DNA of 64,000 bases from contig CANNFA010000002.1 of NCBI GenBank assembly GCA_947503765.1, forward strand, positions 492,501 to 556,500, read 5' to 3'. The stretch is from an uncultured Paracoccaceae bacterium (GTDB lineage Bacteria; Pseudomonadota; Alphaproteobacteria; Rhodobacterales; Rhodobacteraceae). This document shows positions 1 through 9,491 of the stretch, piece by piece. Each line of letters starts with the position of its first letter. Positions within the stretch are counted from its first letter, which is position 1. The notes beneath the pieces are model-generated. The model was not told where the DNA came from. It made no database searches and saw only the letters and a program-made list of their open reading frames with translations. Position numbers and translations under genes: made by a program.

Positions 1-753
1 GTTGCGCGCGGTGATCAGGCTGCCGGATTTCGCCGCGGCCTCCACCACGACGACGGCGCGCGCGAGGCCGGAAATGATGCGGTTGCGCGCGGGAAAATGG
101 CGCGCCATCGGCTGCATTCCCATCGGCTGCTCCGACAGGCGCAGGCCCTTTTCGCCGATTTCCTGCGCCAGCACCGCGTTTTCGGCCGGATAGACGACAT
201 CGACGCCGCCCGCCTGGACCGCGGCGGTGCCGCCATCGAGGGCGGCCAGGTGCGCAGCGGTGTCGATGCCGCGCGCGAGGCCGGACACGACGGCGAACCC
301 CGCCTCCGTCAGGCCGTGTGCCAGTTGCCGCGCCATGCGGGTGCCGAGGCTGGAGGCATTGCGGGCGCCGACCAATGCGATCATCGGCCGTGACAAGAGC
401 GCGGGATCGCCCAGCGCCCACAGGATCGGCGGCGCGTCGGACAATTGCGCGAGCCGGTGCGGATATTCGTCTGCGCCGATCGCCACGGGCCGCGCGCCGG
501 CCAGCCGGCCGTGTTTCATCTCGGCGGTGGCGACTTCGGAGGGGCAGGAGGCATAGCGTTCGACGCCGGCATCGCGGGCGACCTGCGGCAGGGCATCCAG
601 CGCGGCCGCCGCGCTGCCATGTTCGGCCATCAGCCGGTGAAACGTGGCCGGCCCGACCCTGCGAGAGCGCAAGAGGCGAAACCAGGAGACCCATTCATCC
701 TCGCTTCGGGGTGGGGTGAGGGGGTGGGGTGAAGGGAGTAAATCCTTGGCCAT
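1..753 (-). CDS. dprA: DNA-processing protein DprA, 3' end cut by the window edge
   Basis: DprA binds incoming single-stranded DNA and loads RecA onto it during natural transformation. Translating the minus strand from the ATG at 753 gives an unbroken 251-codon frame to the window edge. It starts MAKDLLPSPHPL, and residues 23-50 resemble the helical N-terminal domain (WFRLLRSRRVGPATFHRL). At the edge it contains VVVVEAAAKSGSLITARN, which is the conserved DprA stretch of the Rossmann-like fold. The first ATG after an AGGA-like site was taken as the start. The remaining C-terminal part lies beyond position 1. tldD lies behind it on the same strand, about 195 bases away. The family call is firm; competence in this organism is not shown. 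Confidence 0.9.
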   Translation of the reverse strand, partial: MAKDLLPSPHPLTPPRSEDEWVSWFRLLRSRRVGPATFHRLMAEHGSAAAALDALPQVARDAGVERYASCPSEVATAEMKHGRLAGARPVAIGADEYPHRLAQLSDAPPILWALGDPALLSRPMIALVGARNASSLGTRMARQLAHGLTEAGFAVVSGLARGIDTAAHLAALDGGTAAVQAGGVDVVYPAENAVLAQEIGEKGLRLSEQPMGMQPMARHFPARNRIISGLARAVVVVEAAAKSGSLITARN

Positions 754-947
754 CCTGGCTCCGCCGTCTTGCAAGGACAGGTATGCGGCGCGACTGGTTA
801 AGGACTGGTGAACACCGGGATGTTTCCTGAAAATTCAACGCAACTTATTGATCGGATTAAAGAAGAAATACCCCGATTGCCCCGGCACCGCCCGATCATC
901 GCCCCGGATCATGCCGAATCCGCGCCTCCGCCCCCTCGCGGCACGGC

Positions 948-2366
948 TCAGGCAGAGCCGCCCACCGTCAGCCCGCCGATCAGCAGCGTCGGCTGGCCCA
1001 CGCCCACCGGCACCCATTGGCCGGCCTTGCCGCAATTGCCGATCCCCGGATCCAGCGCCATGTCGTTTCCGATCGCGCGGATCTGTCTCAACGCGGTCGG
1101 CCCGTCGCCGATCAGCGTCGCGCCCTTTACCGGGGCCCCGATCCGGCCGTCCTTCACGCGATAGGCTTCGGTACAGGAGAACACGAACTTGCCATTGGTG
1201 ATATCGACCTGTCCGCCGCCGAATCCCACGGCATAGATGCCGTCCTTCAACTCGGCCACGATCGCGCCGGGATCGGCGTCGCCGCCCAGCATGTAGGTAT
1301 TCGTCATGCGCGGCATCGGGATATGGGCATAGCTTTCGCGCCGCCCGTTGCCGGTAGGCTCCACCCCCATCAGCCGCGCATTCTGCCGGTCCTGCATGAA
1401 CCCGGTGAGGATCCCGTCCTCGATCAGCACGTTCCTGCCGCTCGGCGTGCCCTCGTCATCGACCGAGAGCGAGCCGCGCCGGTCCGGGATCGTCCCGTCG
1501 TCCAGCACCGTGACGCCGGGCGCGGCGACGCGCTGGCCCATCAGCCCGGCGAAGGCGCTGGTCTTCTTGCGGTTGAAATCGCCCTCCAGCCCGTGGCCGA
1601 CCGCCTCGTGCAGCAGGATGCCGGGCCAGCCGGCGCCAAGCGCGACATCCATCACGCCGGCGGGGGCGGGTTCGGCGCGCAGGTTCACGAGCGCGATTCG
1701 GAGCGCCTCGTGCACGGAGGCCTGCCAATGGGCCGGGTCCACCAGCCCGTCCAGCCCGAACCGCCCGCCGCTGCCGTGCCCGCCGGTCTCGCGGCGGCCG
1801 TTCTCCTCGACGATGACCGACACGTTGAGCCGGGCCATCGGGCGCAGATCGCGCACCGCGCCGCCTTCGGGGCGCAGGATCTCGACCTCCTGGAAGGACG
1901 CGGCCAGCACGGCCGATACCTGCACCACCCGGCGGTCCAGCCCGCGGGCGAAGGCGTCGATCTCGCGCAGCGTGTCGATCTTCATGGGAAAGGCGAAGCC
2001 GTCCATCGGGTTCGCATCGGTGTAAAGCCGCGTGTTCGTCGGCCGCGGGGCCGCACCCAGCGTGCCGCCGCCATCGCCGACGGCCAGCCGTGCGGTTTCC
2101 ACGGCACGGCGCAGCGCGGCCTCGGAAATCTCGCTCGAATGGGCATAGCCGGCGGTTTCGCCGCGCACCGCGCGCAGGCCGAACCCTTCGGTGGCGTCGT
2201 AGCTGGCGGTCCGCACGCGGCCGTCGTCGAAGGCGATCACCTCCGACCGGCGGCGTTCGAGGAAAAGCTCGCCGTCATCGGCGCCGGCGACCGCCTCTTG
2301 CAGGTGCGATAGGGCCGCATCGCGGTCCAGCGCGGTTTCGAAAGGGCGGAAGGGGGCGTCGGTCAT
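948..2366 (-). CDS. tldD: Metalloprotease TldD
   Basis: TldD is the zinc-bearing subunit of the TldD/TldE protease, known for maturing peptide modifiers such as microcin B17 and CcdA turnover in enterobacteria. The 472-residue product is near the usual 480. It carries the metal-binding HEAVGH motif at residues 253-258, followed by the typical DDGTIPDRRGSLSVDDEGT region. The start was set at the ATG at 2366 (MTDAPFRPF), preceded by AAGGA. The same frame stays open upstream to 2978, but that part lies antisense over ctaC and is not family-like. The gene diverges from ctaC, and an FnrL-type box sits 25-38 bases upstream of its start, where it could repress. No tldE is present in this window. Confidence 0.94.
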   Translation of the reverse strand: MTDAPFRPFETALDRDAALSHLQEAVAGADDGELFLERRRSEVIAFDDGRVRTASYDATEGFGLRAVRGETAGYAHSSEISEAALRRAVETARLAVGDGGGTLGAAPRPTNTRLYTDANPMDGFAFPMKIDTLREIDAFARGLDRRVVQVSAVLAASFQEVEILRPEGGAVRDLRPMARLNVSVIVEENGRRETGGHGSGGRFGLDGLVDPAHWQASVHEALRIALVNLRAEPAPAGVMDVALGAGWPGILLHEAVGHGLEGDFNRKKTSAFAGLMGQRVAAPGVTVLDDGTIPDRRGSLSVDDEGTPSGRNVLIEDGILTGFMQDRQNARLMGVEPTGNGRRESYAHIPMPRMTNTYMLGGDADPGAIVAELKDGIYAVGFGGGQVDITNGKFVFSCTEAYRVKDGRIGAPVKGATLIGDGPTALRQIRAIGNDMALDPGIGNCGKAGQWVPVGVGQPTLLIGGLTVGGSA

Positions 2367-2390
2367 TAACGGATTTCCTTGTCGCGCGAC

Positions 2391-2404
2391 TTGATCTAAA
2401 TCAA
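2391..2404. promoter_or_regulatory. FnrL/FNR-type box between tldD and ctaC
   Basis: The sequence TTGATCTAAATCAA is a perfect TTGAT-N4-ATCAA palindrome, the known FNR/FnrL recognition pattern. It lies in the divergent region between tldD and ctaC. A TAATAT hexamer at 2449-2454 could be the ctaC -10 box, which would place the box centre about 63 bases upstream of that start point. On the tldD side it lies just before the ribosome site. Which gene is controlled, and in what sense, is inference. Confidence 0.75.
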
Positions 2405-2550
2405 AAAGCGGCGCAATGCCGCAACAGGAGAGCTTGAGGGCTCGTGAGTAATATGGTTTCAAACCGGCAAGACACAACGGGGATTCCCTGCGCGCGCCGC
2501 AGACCCCGTCAGCCGCGGCGGCAAAACCGCCCAGCCGTATGGGAGAGTAC

Positions 2551-3438
2551 ATGCGCTTGACTTCACATATAGCGGGCCGCGCGCCTGCATCCGCCGCCGC
2601 CATCGCCGCCGCGCTTGCCGCGGGCACGGCGCGCGCCCAGGACGGGCTCGACGGGCTGAAGATCATCGGCACGCCGACATCGGGCGGACTCGGGTTCCAG
2701 CCCGCCGCGACCGAGATCGCGCGCGATCTGCAATGGCTCGACGGGATGATCCTGGCGATCATCACCGCGATCACGGTTTTCGTCATGCTTCTGCTGGCGG
2801 TCGTGATCCTGCGGTTCAACCGGCGCGTCAACAAGACCCCGGCCGGGTTCACCCACAACTCGCCGCTGGAAGTCACCTGGACGCTGGTGCCGATCCTGAT
2901 CCTGATCTTCATCGGCGCGTTCAGCCTGCCGACCCTGTTCAAGCAGCAGGAAATCCCCGAGGCGGACCTGGTCGTCAAGGTGACCGGCCATCAATGGTAC
3001 TGGACCTACGAGTATCCCGAGGAAGGGCTGGTCTTCGACAGCTACATGCTGCGCCCGGACGAGCTTGAGGATTTCGGCTACAGCCAGGACGAATACAGGC
3101 TGGCGACCGACACCGCGATGGTCGTGCCGACCGGCAAGACGGTTGTGGTGCAGGTCACCGGGGGCGACGTGATCCATTCCTGGACGGTGCCGGCCTTCGG
3201 CGTGAAGCAGGACGCGGTTCCCGGCCGTCTGGCGGAGCTGTGGTTCGCCGTCGAGGAAGGGATGGAAGGCATCTATTTCGGCCAGTGCTCGGAGCTGTGC
3301 GGGATCGACCACGCCTACATGCCGATCACCGTCAAGGCCGTCGCGCAGGAGGAATACGACGCCTGGCTGAACGGCCCGGCGCAGGATTTCGCCGAGAACC
3401 CGGCACCGCGCAGCGTGGATCTGGCCGCGAACGAGTGA
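2551..3438 (+). CDS. ctaC: Cytochrome c oxidase subunit II (aa3 type)
   Basis: Subunit II takes electrons from cytochrome c through its binuclear CuA centre and passes them to subunit I. The product has a signal-like N-terminus ending near ARAQ, two membrane helices (about residues 65-95 and 105-130) and a periplasmic cupredoxin domain. CuA ligands are visible: H209, and C246-S-E248-L-C250-G-I-D-H254-A-Y-M257. The ATG at 2551 ([11 protein letters not shown]) was preferred over the one at 2539 because GGGAGAG stands 4-10 bases before it. The gene leads a ctaC-ctaB-ORF-ctaG-ctaE run. Subunit I (ctaD) is not in the window, as is common in this group, where it lies elsewhere. Confidence 0.95.
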   Translation: MRLTSHIAGRAPASAAAIAAALAAGTARAQDGLDGLKIIGTPTSGGLGFQPAATEIARDLQWLDGMILAIITAITVFVMLLLAVVILRFNRRVNKTPAGFTHNSPLEVTWTLVPILILIFIGAFSLPTLFKQQEIPEADLVVKVTGHQWYWTYEYPEEGLVFDSYMLRPDELEDFGYSQDEYRLATDTAMVVPTGKTVVVQVTGGDVIHSWTVPAFGVKQDAVPGRLAELWFAVEEGMEGIYFGQCSELCGIDHAYMPITVKAVAQEEYDAWLNGPAQDFAENPAPRSVDLAANE

Positions 3439-3529
3439 TTGCGGACGGTCTGTGCGCAAGCTGCGCGCAGGAGTGACGGTGGCGTCGGATGCGTGCGGGC
3501 ACGCAGCGACCCATGGATAGAGGCAGGGC

Positions 3530-4471
3530 ATGAGCGACACCCATATCAGCGATTTCGACCGCGAGGCGGGATTTGGCGACTATTTCGCGCTGCTCAAGCC
3601 GCGGGTGATGTCGCTGGTCATCTTCACGGCGCTGGTCGGCCTGCTGGTCGCGCCGGTGCCGGTGCATCCCGTGGTCGGCCTGTGTTCGATCCTGTTCATC
3701 GCCATCGGCGCGGGCGCGTCGGGCGCGCTGAACATGTGGTACGATGCCGATATCGACGCGGTGATGAAGCGGACGGCGAAACGCCCGGTTCCCGCCGGCC
3801 GCATCGCCGCCGAAGAGGCGCTGGCGCTGGGCGTCGCGCTGTCGGGCATGGCGGTGGTGATGCTGGCGCTGGCGTCGAACCTGGTCGCGGCGGGGCTGCT
3901 GGCCTTCACCATCTTCTTCTACGCCGTGATCTACACCGTGTTCCTGAAACGCTCGACGCCGCAGAACATCGTGATCGGCGGCGCGGCGGGGGCCTTTCCG
4001 CCGATGATCGGCTGGGCGGTGGCGACGGGCGGCGTGTCGGTCGAATCGGCGCTGATGTTCGCGCTGATCTTCATGTGGACGCCGCCGCATTTCTGGGCGC
4101 TGGCGCTGTTCATGAAGTCCGACTACGACGTGGCCCGCGTGCCGATGCTGACCGTGACGCACGGCCGCCGCGTGACCCGCAACCACATCCTGGGCTACAC
4201 GATCTGCCTCGTGCCGGTGGCGCTGGGCATCGCGTTCACGTCCATCGGCGGGCCTGTCTACCTGGCGGTGTCGCTGGTGCTGAACGCGCTGTTCCTGAAG
4301 GGCGCATGGACCGTCTGGCGCCGGGGCGAAGACGCGGCCACCGCCGACGGCTACCGCGCCGAGAAGAAACTGTTCCGGCTGTCGCTGTCCTATCTGTTCC
4401 TGCATTTCGGCGCGCTGCTGGTCGAATCGACCCTGCGCGGCTTCGGGCTCGGCATGGGGGGCTGGTGGTGA
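3530..4471 (+). CDS. ctaB: Protoheme IX farnesyltransferase (heme O synthase)
   Basis: This integral membrane UbiA-family enzyme adds a farnesyl group to heme B to make heme O, the precursor of the heme A used by aa3 oxidase. The 313-residue product has the expected many hydrophobic helices. The signature NMWYDADIDAVMKRT, with its Asp-rich Mg-diphosphate site, lies near residues 69-83, and the second polar loop includes YDVARVPML. The ATG at 3530 follows AGGCAGGGC. The stop codon overlaps the start of the next small gene by one base, so translation is probably coupled. Context with subunit II, Cox11 and subunit III supports a role in oxidase assembly. Confidence 0.94.
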   Translation: MSDTHISDFDREAGFGDYFALLKPRVMSLVIFTALVGLLVAPVPVHPVVGLCSILFIAIGAGASGALNMWYDADIDAVMKRTAKRPVPAGRIAAEEALALGVALSGMAVVMLALASNLVAAGLLAFTIFFYAVIYTVFLKRSTPQNIVIGGAAGAFPPMIGWAVATGGVSVESALMFALIFMWTPPHFWALALFMKSDYDVARVPMLTVTHGRRVTRNHILGYTICLVPVALGIAFTSIGGPVYLAVSLVLNALFLKGAWTVWRRGEDAATADGYRAEKKLFRLSLSYLFLHFGALLVESTLRGFGLGMGGWW

Positions 4472-4665
4472 TGGCGATCCGGGCGGAACACGAGATTCAC
4501 AGGCGCCGCTTTTCGCGCAACCTGGGCGTCGCGCTGGCGCTGGCCGGGTTCGCGGTGCTGGTCTTTGCCCTGAGCGTCGTAAAGATCAACAGCGTCGGCC
4601 AGGTCGAGGGCTTCGACCACCAGCCGCGCGCGACGGCGCTGCCACCGGTGGAGGAAGCGCAATGA
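4471..4665 (+). CDS. Small single-helix membrane protein of the cta operon (CoxF-like position)
   Basis: A 64-residue protein with a basic N-terminus (HEIHRRRFSRN), one clear membrane helix at about residues 19-42 and a polar tail. It begins on the last base of the ctaB stop and overlaps the ctaG start by four bases (ATGA), so it is certainly within the operon. Rhodobacterales commonly carry a short ORF at this place between ctaB and ctaG; such proteins are usually annotated only as oxidase assembly or hypothetical. The sequence shows no cofactor motif. A role as a small assembly factor or subunit is inferred from position alone. Confidence 0.8.
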   Translation: MAIRAEHEIHRRRFSRNLGVALALAGFAVLVFALSVVKINSVGQVEGFDHQPRATALPPVEEAQ

Positions 4666-5243
4666 GCCGGAACAACGCGAACAGGACCGCCCTGGTGACC
4701 GTGGGGGTCGTCCTGTTCATGGGGGCCATGGCCTGGGCGGCGGTACCGTTCTACGACTGGTTCTGCCGCGTCACGGGGTTCGGCGGCACGCCGGGCGTGT
4801 CGACCGCGGCTTCGGCCGATGTGCTGGACAGGACCATCAAGGTGCGCTTCGACGGCTCGCTGGCCAAGGACATGCCCTGGACCTTCAAGCCGCAGCAGAC
4901 GCAGATGGAGATCCGCATCGGCGAGACCGGGCTGGCCTTCTACGAGGCGTACAACCCCACCGACCGGCCCGTGGCTGGGCAGGCGAGCTACAACGTCACG
5001 CCCTACGAGGCGGGCGGTTTCTTTACCAAGATCGACTGCTTCTGCTTTACCGAACAGGTGCTGGAGCCCGGCGAGCGGGTGCAGATGCCCGTCACCTTCT
5101 ATGTCGACCCCGAGATCGTGACCGACCGCGACGCGAAATACGTCCACACGATCACGCTGTCCTACACCTTCTACGAGATCGACATGCCCGAAGAGACCCA
5201 CGCCGCGCTGGCGGAAGACGGCCGGGCAGTCTACAACCGATAA
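4662..5243 (+). CDS. ctaG: Cytochrome c oxidase assembly protein CtaG/Cox11
   Basis: Cox11-family proteins deliver copper to the CuB site of subunit I. The 193-residue product has one N-terminal membrane helix (about residues 10-28) and a periplasmic immunoglobulin-like domain. The copper-binding CFCF motif occurs with cysteines at 126 and 128 ([12 protein letters not shown]), followed by the conserved FYVDPEI. The length matches the family. The start overlaps the preceding small gene, and a 28-base gap follows before ctaE. Nothing is missing. Confidence 0.95.
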   Translation: MSRNNANRTALVTVGVVLFMGAMAWAAVPFYDWFCRVTGFGGTPGVSTAASADVLDRTIKVRFDGSLAKDMPWTFKPQQTQMEIRIGETGLAFYEAYNPTDRPVAGQASYNVTPYEAGGFFTKIDCFCFTEQVLEPGERVQMPVTFYVDPEIVTDRDAKYVHTITLSYTFYEIDMPEETHAALAEDGRAVYNR

Positions 5244-5271
5244 AAACCGCGCAAGACGAGGGACGCTTTCC

Positions 5272-6063
5272 ATGGCGCACGAAAAAAACCACGACTACCA
5301 CATCCTCGCCCCCTCGATCTGGCCGTTCGTCGGATCGGTCGCGGCGTTCATCATGCTGTTCGGCGCGGTGCTCTGGTTCCACGACAACGGGCCGTGGATG
5401 TTCCTGATCGGCCTTCTGGGCGTGTTTTACACGATGTTCGCCTGGTGGTCCGAGGTGGTGGAAGAAAGCAACCAGGGCGACCACACACCGGTGGTGCGGA
5501 TCGGCCTGCGCTATGGCTTCATCCTGTTCATCACGTCCGAGGTGATGTTCTTTGCCGCCTGGTTCTGGTCGTTCTTCAAGCACGCCATGTACCCGATGGC
5601 GACCTTTTCCGAGGGCCAGTGGCCGCCGCCCTCGATCGAGACCTTCGATCCGTGGCACCTGCCGCTGATCAACACGCTGATCCTGCTGTGCTCGGGTGCG
5701 GCGGCGACCTGGGCGCACCATGCGCTGGCGCACGAAAACAACCGCCGCGACCTGGTGAACGGGCTGATCCTGGCGATCGTTCTGGGCGGGCTGTTCACGC
5801 TGCTGCAAGCCTACGAATACAGCCACGCCGCGTTCGGCTTTTCCGGCAACATCTACGGCGCGAACTTCTTCATGGCCACGGGCTTTCACGGGTTCCACGT
5901 CCTTGTCGGCACGATCTTCCTGTTCGTGTGCCTGATGCGGGCGCTTGCCGGCCATTTCACGCCGGAAAAGCATGTCGGCTTCGAGGCGGCGGCCTGGTAC
6001 TGGCACTTCGTCGATGTCGTCTGGCTGTTCCTGTTCATGGTGATCTACGTCTGGGGATCGTGA
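5272..6063 (+). CDS. ctaE: Cytochrome c oxidase subunit III
   Basis: Subunit III is a seven-helix membrane subunit that stabilises the aa3 oxidase core. The 263-residue product begins [18 protein letters not shown] and contains family landmarks: [12 protein letters not shown], the WPPP motif, the acidic-residue helix, [11 protein letters not shown] and [14 protein letters not shown] at the C-terminus. It is the last gene of the cta run; a hairpin with a T-run follows about 60 bases downstream. Confidence 0.95.
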   Translation: MAHEKNHDYHILAPSIWPFVGSVAAFIMLFGAVLWFHDNGPWMFLIGLLGVFYTMFAWWSEVVEESNQGDHTPVVRIGLRYGFILFITSEVMFFAAWFWSFFKHAMYPMATFSEGQWPPPSIETFDPWHLPLINTLILLCSGAAATWAHHALAHENNRRDLVNGLILAIVLGGLFTLLQAYEYSHAAFGFSGNIYGANFFMATGFHGFHVLVGTIFLFVCLMRALAGHFTPEKHVGFEAAAWYWHFVDVVWLFLFMVIYVWGS

Positions 6064-6122
6064 CGCGAATGGCCTGCCGGGCCATGCCGTCGGCAAGAGA
6101 ATTTTGTCCAGGATGAAGGAGG

Positions 6123-6147
6123 GGGCGCGGGATGATCGCGCCCTTTT
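6123..6147 (+). terminator. Rho-independent terminator after ctaE
   Basis: GGGCGCG at 6123-6129 pairs with CGCGCCC at 6137-6143 around a seven-base loop and is followed by TTTT. It separates the cta genes from surf1, so surf1 likely has its own or read-through expression. Confidence 0.75.
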
Positions 6148-6163
6148 CGCTTCGGGAGAGGCC

Positions 6164-6826
6164 ATGAGACGGTTTTTGGTGCCGCTGACGTTCGGCATTG
6201 CCGGATGCGCGATCCTCGTGATGCTCGGGATCTGGCAGGTGAACCGGCTGGCCGAGAAAGAGGCGATGCTGGCGCGGATCGAGGCGCAGATCGTCGCCGA
6301 TCCGGTGCCGCTGTTTTCCGGCCCGCTGGAAGAATACCAGGCGGTCAGCGCCGAAGGCACGATCACCGGCGAGGAGGCGCATGTGCTGACCTCGATCCGG
6401 AACCGCGGCGCGGCGTTTCGGATCGTGTCGGTGTTCGAAACCGGCGGGCGGCGGGTGCTGCTGGATCGCGGGATCGTGGACAGCGCCGACAAGGACGCGG
6501 CGCGTCCGCAGGTGACGGCGCGGATTGTCGGCAATTACCGAAATGTCGAGGAGACCGACAGCTTCACCCCGGAGCCGGATCTTGCAAACCGCTACTGGTT
6601 CGCCCGCGACGTGCCCGCAATGGCCGCGGCGCTGGACGCAGAGCCGATCCTGATCGTGCTGCGCGCGACCTCCGAGACGGACCCGCCCGCAACCCCGATG
6701 CCGGTCGGCACCGAGGGCATCCCGAACGATCATCTGAACTACGCCATCACCTGGTTTTCGCTGGCGCTGGCCTGGGCGGGGATGACAGGGCTTTGGCTGT
6801 GGCGTATAGCCCGGCGGACCGACTGA
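6164..6826 (+). CDS. surf1: SURF1-family oxidase biogenesis protein
   Basis: SURF1 proteins help insert heme A into oxidase subunit I. The 220-residue product has the classic layout: an N-terminal membrane helix (RFLVPLTFGIAGCAILVMLG), then GIWQVNRLAEKE close to the family's LGxWQxxR motif, a periplasmic domain and a C-terminal helix ending WAGMTGLWLWR. The ATG at 6164 was chosen because GGGAGAGG lies just before it; an upstream in-frame ATG at 6104 sits across the terminator. It lies 17 bases before thrC. Confidence 0.9.
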   Translation: MRRFLVPLTFGIAGCAILVMLGIWQVNRLAEKEAMLARIEAQIVADPVPLFSGPLEEYQAVSAEGTITGEEAHVLTSIRNRGAAFRIVSVFETGGRRVLLDRGIVDSADKDAARPQVTARIVGNYRNVEETDSFTPEPDLANRYWFARDVPAMAAALDAEPILIVLRATSETDPPATPMPVGTEGIPNDHLNYAITWFSLALAWAGMTGLWLWRIARRTD

Positions 6827-6843
6827 AGAACGGAGATCCCCGA

Positions 6844-8232
6844 ATGCGCTATATCTCCACCCGCGGCCAGGCGCCGGTTCTGGGTTTCGAAGAGGCGATG
6901 CTGACCGGGCTGGCGCGCGACGGCGGGCTGTACTTGCCCGAAACGATCCCGCAGATGCCCGCCGCGGAAATCGCGGCGCTGGCCGGTCTGCCCTACGAGG
7001 AAATCGCGTTCCGCGTGATGCGCCCCTTCATCGGCGACAGTTTCGACGCATCCGAATTCCGTGCGATCATCGCCCGCGCCTATGCCGGGTTCGATCACGC
7101 GGCCCGCGCGCCGCTGGTGCAGCTTGGCCCGAACCATTTCCTGCTTGAGCTGTTTCACGGCCCGACGCTGGCGTTCAAGGATTTCGCCATGCAGCTGATC
7201 GGCCAGCTGTTCCAGGCCGCGCTGGCGCGGCGGGGAGAGCGGGTCACGATTGTCGGCGCGACCTCGGGCGATACCGGAAGCGCCGCGATCGACGCGTTCC
7301 GCGGGCTGGACAATGTCGACGTGTTCATCCTGTTCCCCGAGGGCCGGGTGTCCGAGGTGCAGCGCCGGCAGATGACCACCCCGACCGAGGCGAACGTGCA
7401 TGCCGTCGCCGTCAAGGGCGATTTCGACGATTGCCAGGCGGCGGTGAAGGACATGTTCAACGATTTTTCGTTCCGCGACGAGGTGCGGCTGGCGGGCGTG
7501 AACTCGATCAACTGGGCGCGGGTGCTGGCGCAGGTGGTGTACTATTTCTCGGCGGCGACATCGCTTGGCGGGCCGCACCGCGAGGTTTCGTTCACCGTTC
7601 CCACCGGCAATTTCGGCGACATCTTCGCCGGGTTCGTGGCGCGGCGCATGGGTCTGCCCATTGCCGATCTGGTGATCGCCACCAACCGCAACGACATCCT
7701 GCACCGCACGCTGGTCAGCGGCCGGCACGAAAAGCAGGGGGTGGCGCCGACGATCAGCCCGTCGATGGACATCCAGGTCAGTTCCAACTTCGAACGGGCG
7801 CTGTTCTATGCCTATGACGGCGATGCGGCCGCGGTGACCCGGCAGATGGAGGCGCTGCGCAGCGAGGGCGGCTTTGACGTCAGCCAGGGCGCGCTGGAAT
7901 TCCTGCGCGCCGCCTTCCGGTCGGGCCGCGCGGACGAGGCGGAAACCGGCACCACGATCCGCGACGCGCATGCCGCCACGGGCCAGCTTTTGTGCCCGCA
8001 CAGCGCGGTCGGCGTCAAGGTGGCCGAGGAACACCTTGGCGCGGCGCCGATGGTCACGCTGGCCACCGCGCACCCCGCGAAGTTTCCCGATGCGGTCGAG
8101 GCGGCGACGGGGCTGCGTCCGCCTCTTCCAAATCGGATGGCCGATCTGTATGACCGGCCGGAGCGCGCCAGCACGGTCCCGAACGACCTGGGCGCAATCG
8201 AAACCCTCATCCGGGAGCGTATCGCCACGTGA
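6844..8232 (+). CDS. thrC: Threonine synthase
   Basis: This PLP enzyme converts O-phosphohomoserine to threonine in the cytoplasm. The 462-residue product starts MRYISTRGQAPVLGFEEAM as in other proteobacterial ThrC proteins. The PLP lysine is K112 in HGPTLAFKDFAMQ, and ATSGDTGSAAI and the phosphate-binding PTGNFGDIFAG loop are intact. Its length is typical of the long, fungal/proteobacterial class. The GTG start of the downstream peptidase gene lies within its last codons, indicating coupled translation. Confidence 0.95.
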   Translation: MRYISTRGQAPVLGFEEAMLTGLARDGGLYLPETIPQMPAAEIAALAGLPYEEIAFRVMRPFIGDSFDASEFRAIIARAYAGFDHAARAPLVQLGPNHFLLELFHGPTLAFKDFAMQLIGQLFQAALARRGERVTIVGATSGDTGSAAIDAFRGLDNVDVFILFPEGRVSEVQRRQMTTPTEANVHAVAVKGDFDDCQAAVKDMFNDFSFRDEVRLAGVNSINWARVLAQVVYYFSAATSLGGPHREVSFTVPTGNFGDIFAGFVARRMGLPIADLVIATNRNDILHRTLVSGRHEKQGVAPTISPSMDIQVSSNFERALFYAYDGDAAAVTRQMEALRSEGGFDVSQGALEFLRAAFRSGRADEAETGTTIRDAHAATGQLLCPHSAVGVKVAEEHLGAAPMVTLATAHPAKFPDAVEAATGLRPPLPNRMADLYDRPERASTVPNDLGAIETLIRERIAT

Positions 8233-9491
8233 GCGTCGATATCCACACCCTGCCCAACGGGTTCCGCATCGTGACAGAGCGGATGCCGTCGATGAAATCG
8301 GCCTCTCTGGGGGTCTGGGTGATGGGCGGCGCGCGCCACGAGCGGGCCGAGCAGAACGGCATCGCGCATTTCCTCGAACACATGGCGTTCAAGGGCACCC
8401 GCAGCCGCACCGCCCTGCGCATCGCCGAGGAGATCGAGGATGTGGGCGGCTACATCAACGCCTATACCAGCCGCGAGATGACGGCCTATTACGCCCGCGT
8501 GCTCGAGGATGACGTCGCACTTGCGCTGGACGTGATCGCCGACATCGTGCTGAACCCGCTGTTCGACGCGCGCGAGATCGAGGTGGAGCGCGGCGTGATC
8601 CTGCAGGAGATCGGGCAGGTGCTGGACACGCCCGACGACGTGATCTTCGACTGGCTGCAGGAGGTCGCCTATCCCGGCCAGGCGCTCGGGCGCACGATCC
8701 TCGGCCCGGCAGAACGGGTGCGCGGCTTCAGCCGCGCCGATCTGGCCGCCTTCGTGGCCGAGCATTACGGGCCGGAAAAGATGATCCTCGCCGCGGCGGG
8801 CGCGGTCGATCACGACACCATCGTCGCGGCGGCGGAAAAGCTGTTCGGCCATCTGCCGCCAGGCCGGCCCGACATCGTCGAGCCGGGCCGGTTCCTGGGC
8901 GGCGAGCGGCTGGAAGTGCGCCCGCTGGAACAGGTGCATTTCGCGCTGGCCTTCGAGACGCCCGGCTACCGCGACGACGACATCTATACCGCGCAGGTCT
9001 ATTCCACGGCGCTGGGCGGCGGCATGTCGTCGCGGCTGTTCCAGGAGGCGCGGGAAAACCGGGGCCTGTGCTACACGATCTTCGCGCAGACCGGGGCCTA
9101 TGCCGATACCGGGCTGACCACGATCTATGCCGGCACCGCCGCCGACCAGATCGGCGATCTGGCGGGGCTGACCATCGACGAGATGAAGCGCGCGGCGACC
9201 GACATGACCGAGGCCGAGGTGGCCCGTGCCCGCGCCCAGATGAAGGCCGGGCTGCTGATGGGTCTGGAAAGCCCGTCGGCGCGGGCCGAGCGGCTGGCGC
9301 GGCTGCTGTCGATCTGGGGCCGGGTGCCCACCCTGGACGAGGCGGTGGCGCGGATCGATGCCGTGACCACCGGCCGCGTGACCGCCTTTGCGGAACGGGT
9401 GGCGGACCAGTCCAACACGGCGCTGACGATGTACGGGCCGGTGGAGAACGCGCCCCGCATTGCCCAGCTGCGGGAGCGTCTGGCCGCCTGA
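8229..9491 (+). CDS. M16-family zinc peptidase (processing-peptidase-like)
   Basis: A 420-residue pitrilysin-fold protease resembling the mitochondrial processing peptidase beta subunit. The inverted zinc motif is intact: H47-F-L-E50-H51 in HFLEHMAFKGT, with the downstream glutamate region near AREIEVERGVILQEI, and the conserved GGGMSSRLFQE and R/Y motif (ENRGLCYTI) in the second half. The GTG start at 8229 overlaps the thrC stop. The physiological substrate is unknown; alphaproteobacterial homologues next to thrC are common. Confidence 0.92.
   Translation: MSVDIHTLPNGFRIVTERMPSMKSASLGVWVMGGARHERAEQNGIAHFLEHMAFKGTRSRTALRIAEEIEDVGGYINAYTSREMTAYYARVLEDDVALALDVIADIVLNPLFDAREIEVERGVILQEIGQVLDTPDDVIFDWLQEVAYPGQALGRTILGPAERVRGFSRADLAAFVAEHYGPEKMILAAAGAVDHDTIVAAAEKLFGHLPPGRPDIVEPGRFLGGERLEVRPLEQVHFALAFETPGYRDDDIYTAQVYSTALGGGMSSRLFQEARENRGLCYTIFAQTGAYADTGLTTIYAGTAADQIGDLAGLTIDEMKRAATDMTEAEVARARAQMKAGLLMGLESPSARAERLARLLSIWGRVPTLDEAVARIDAVTTGRVTAFAERVADQSNTALTMYGPVENAPRIAQLRERLAA

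Noticed and set aside
2367-2978. Upstream extension of the tldD frame
   Set aside because: It lies antisense over ctaC, has no TldD-like sequence, and the ATG at 2366 has its own ribosome site and the proper N-terminus.
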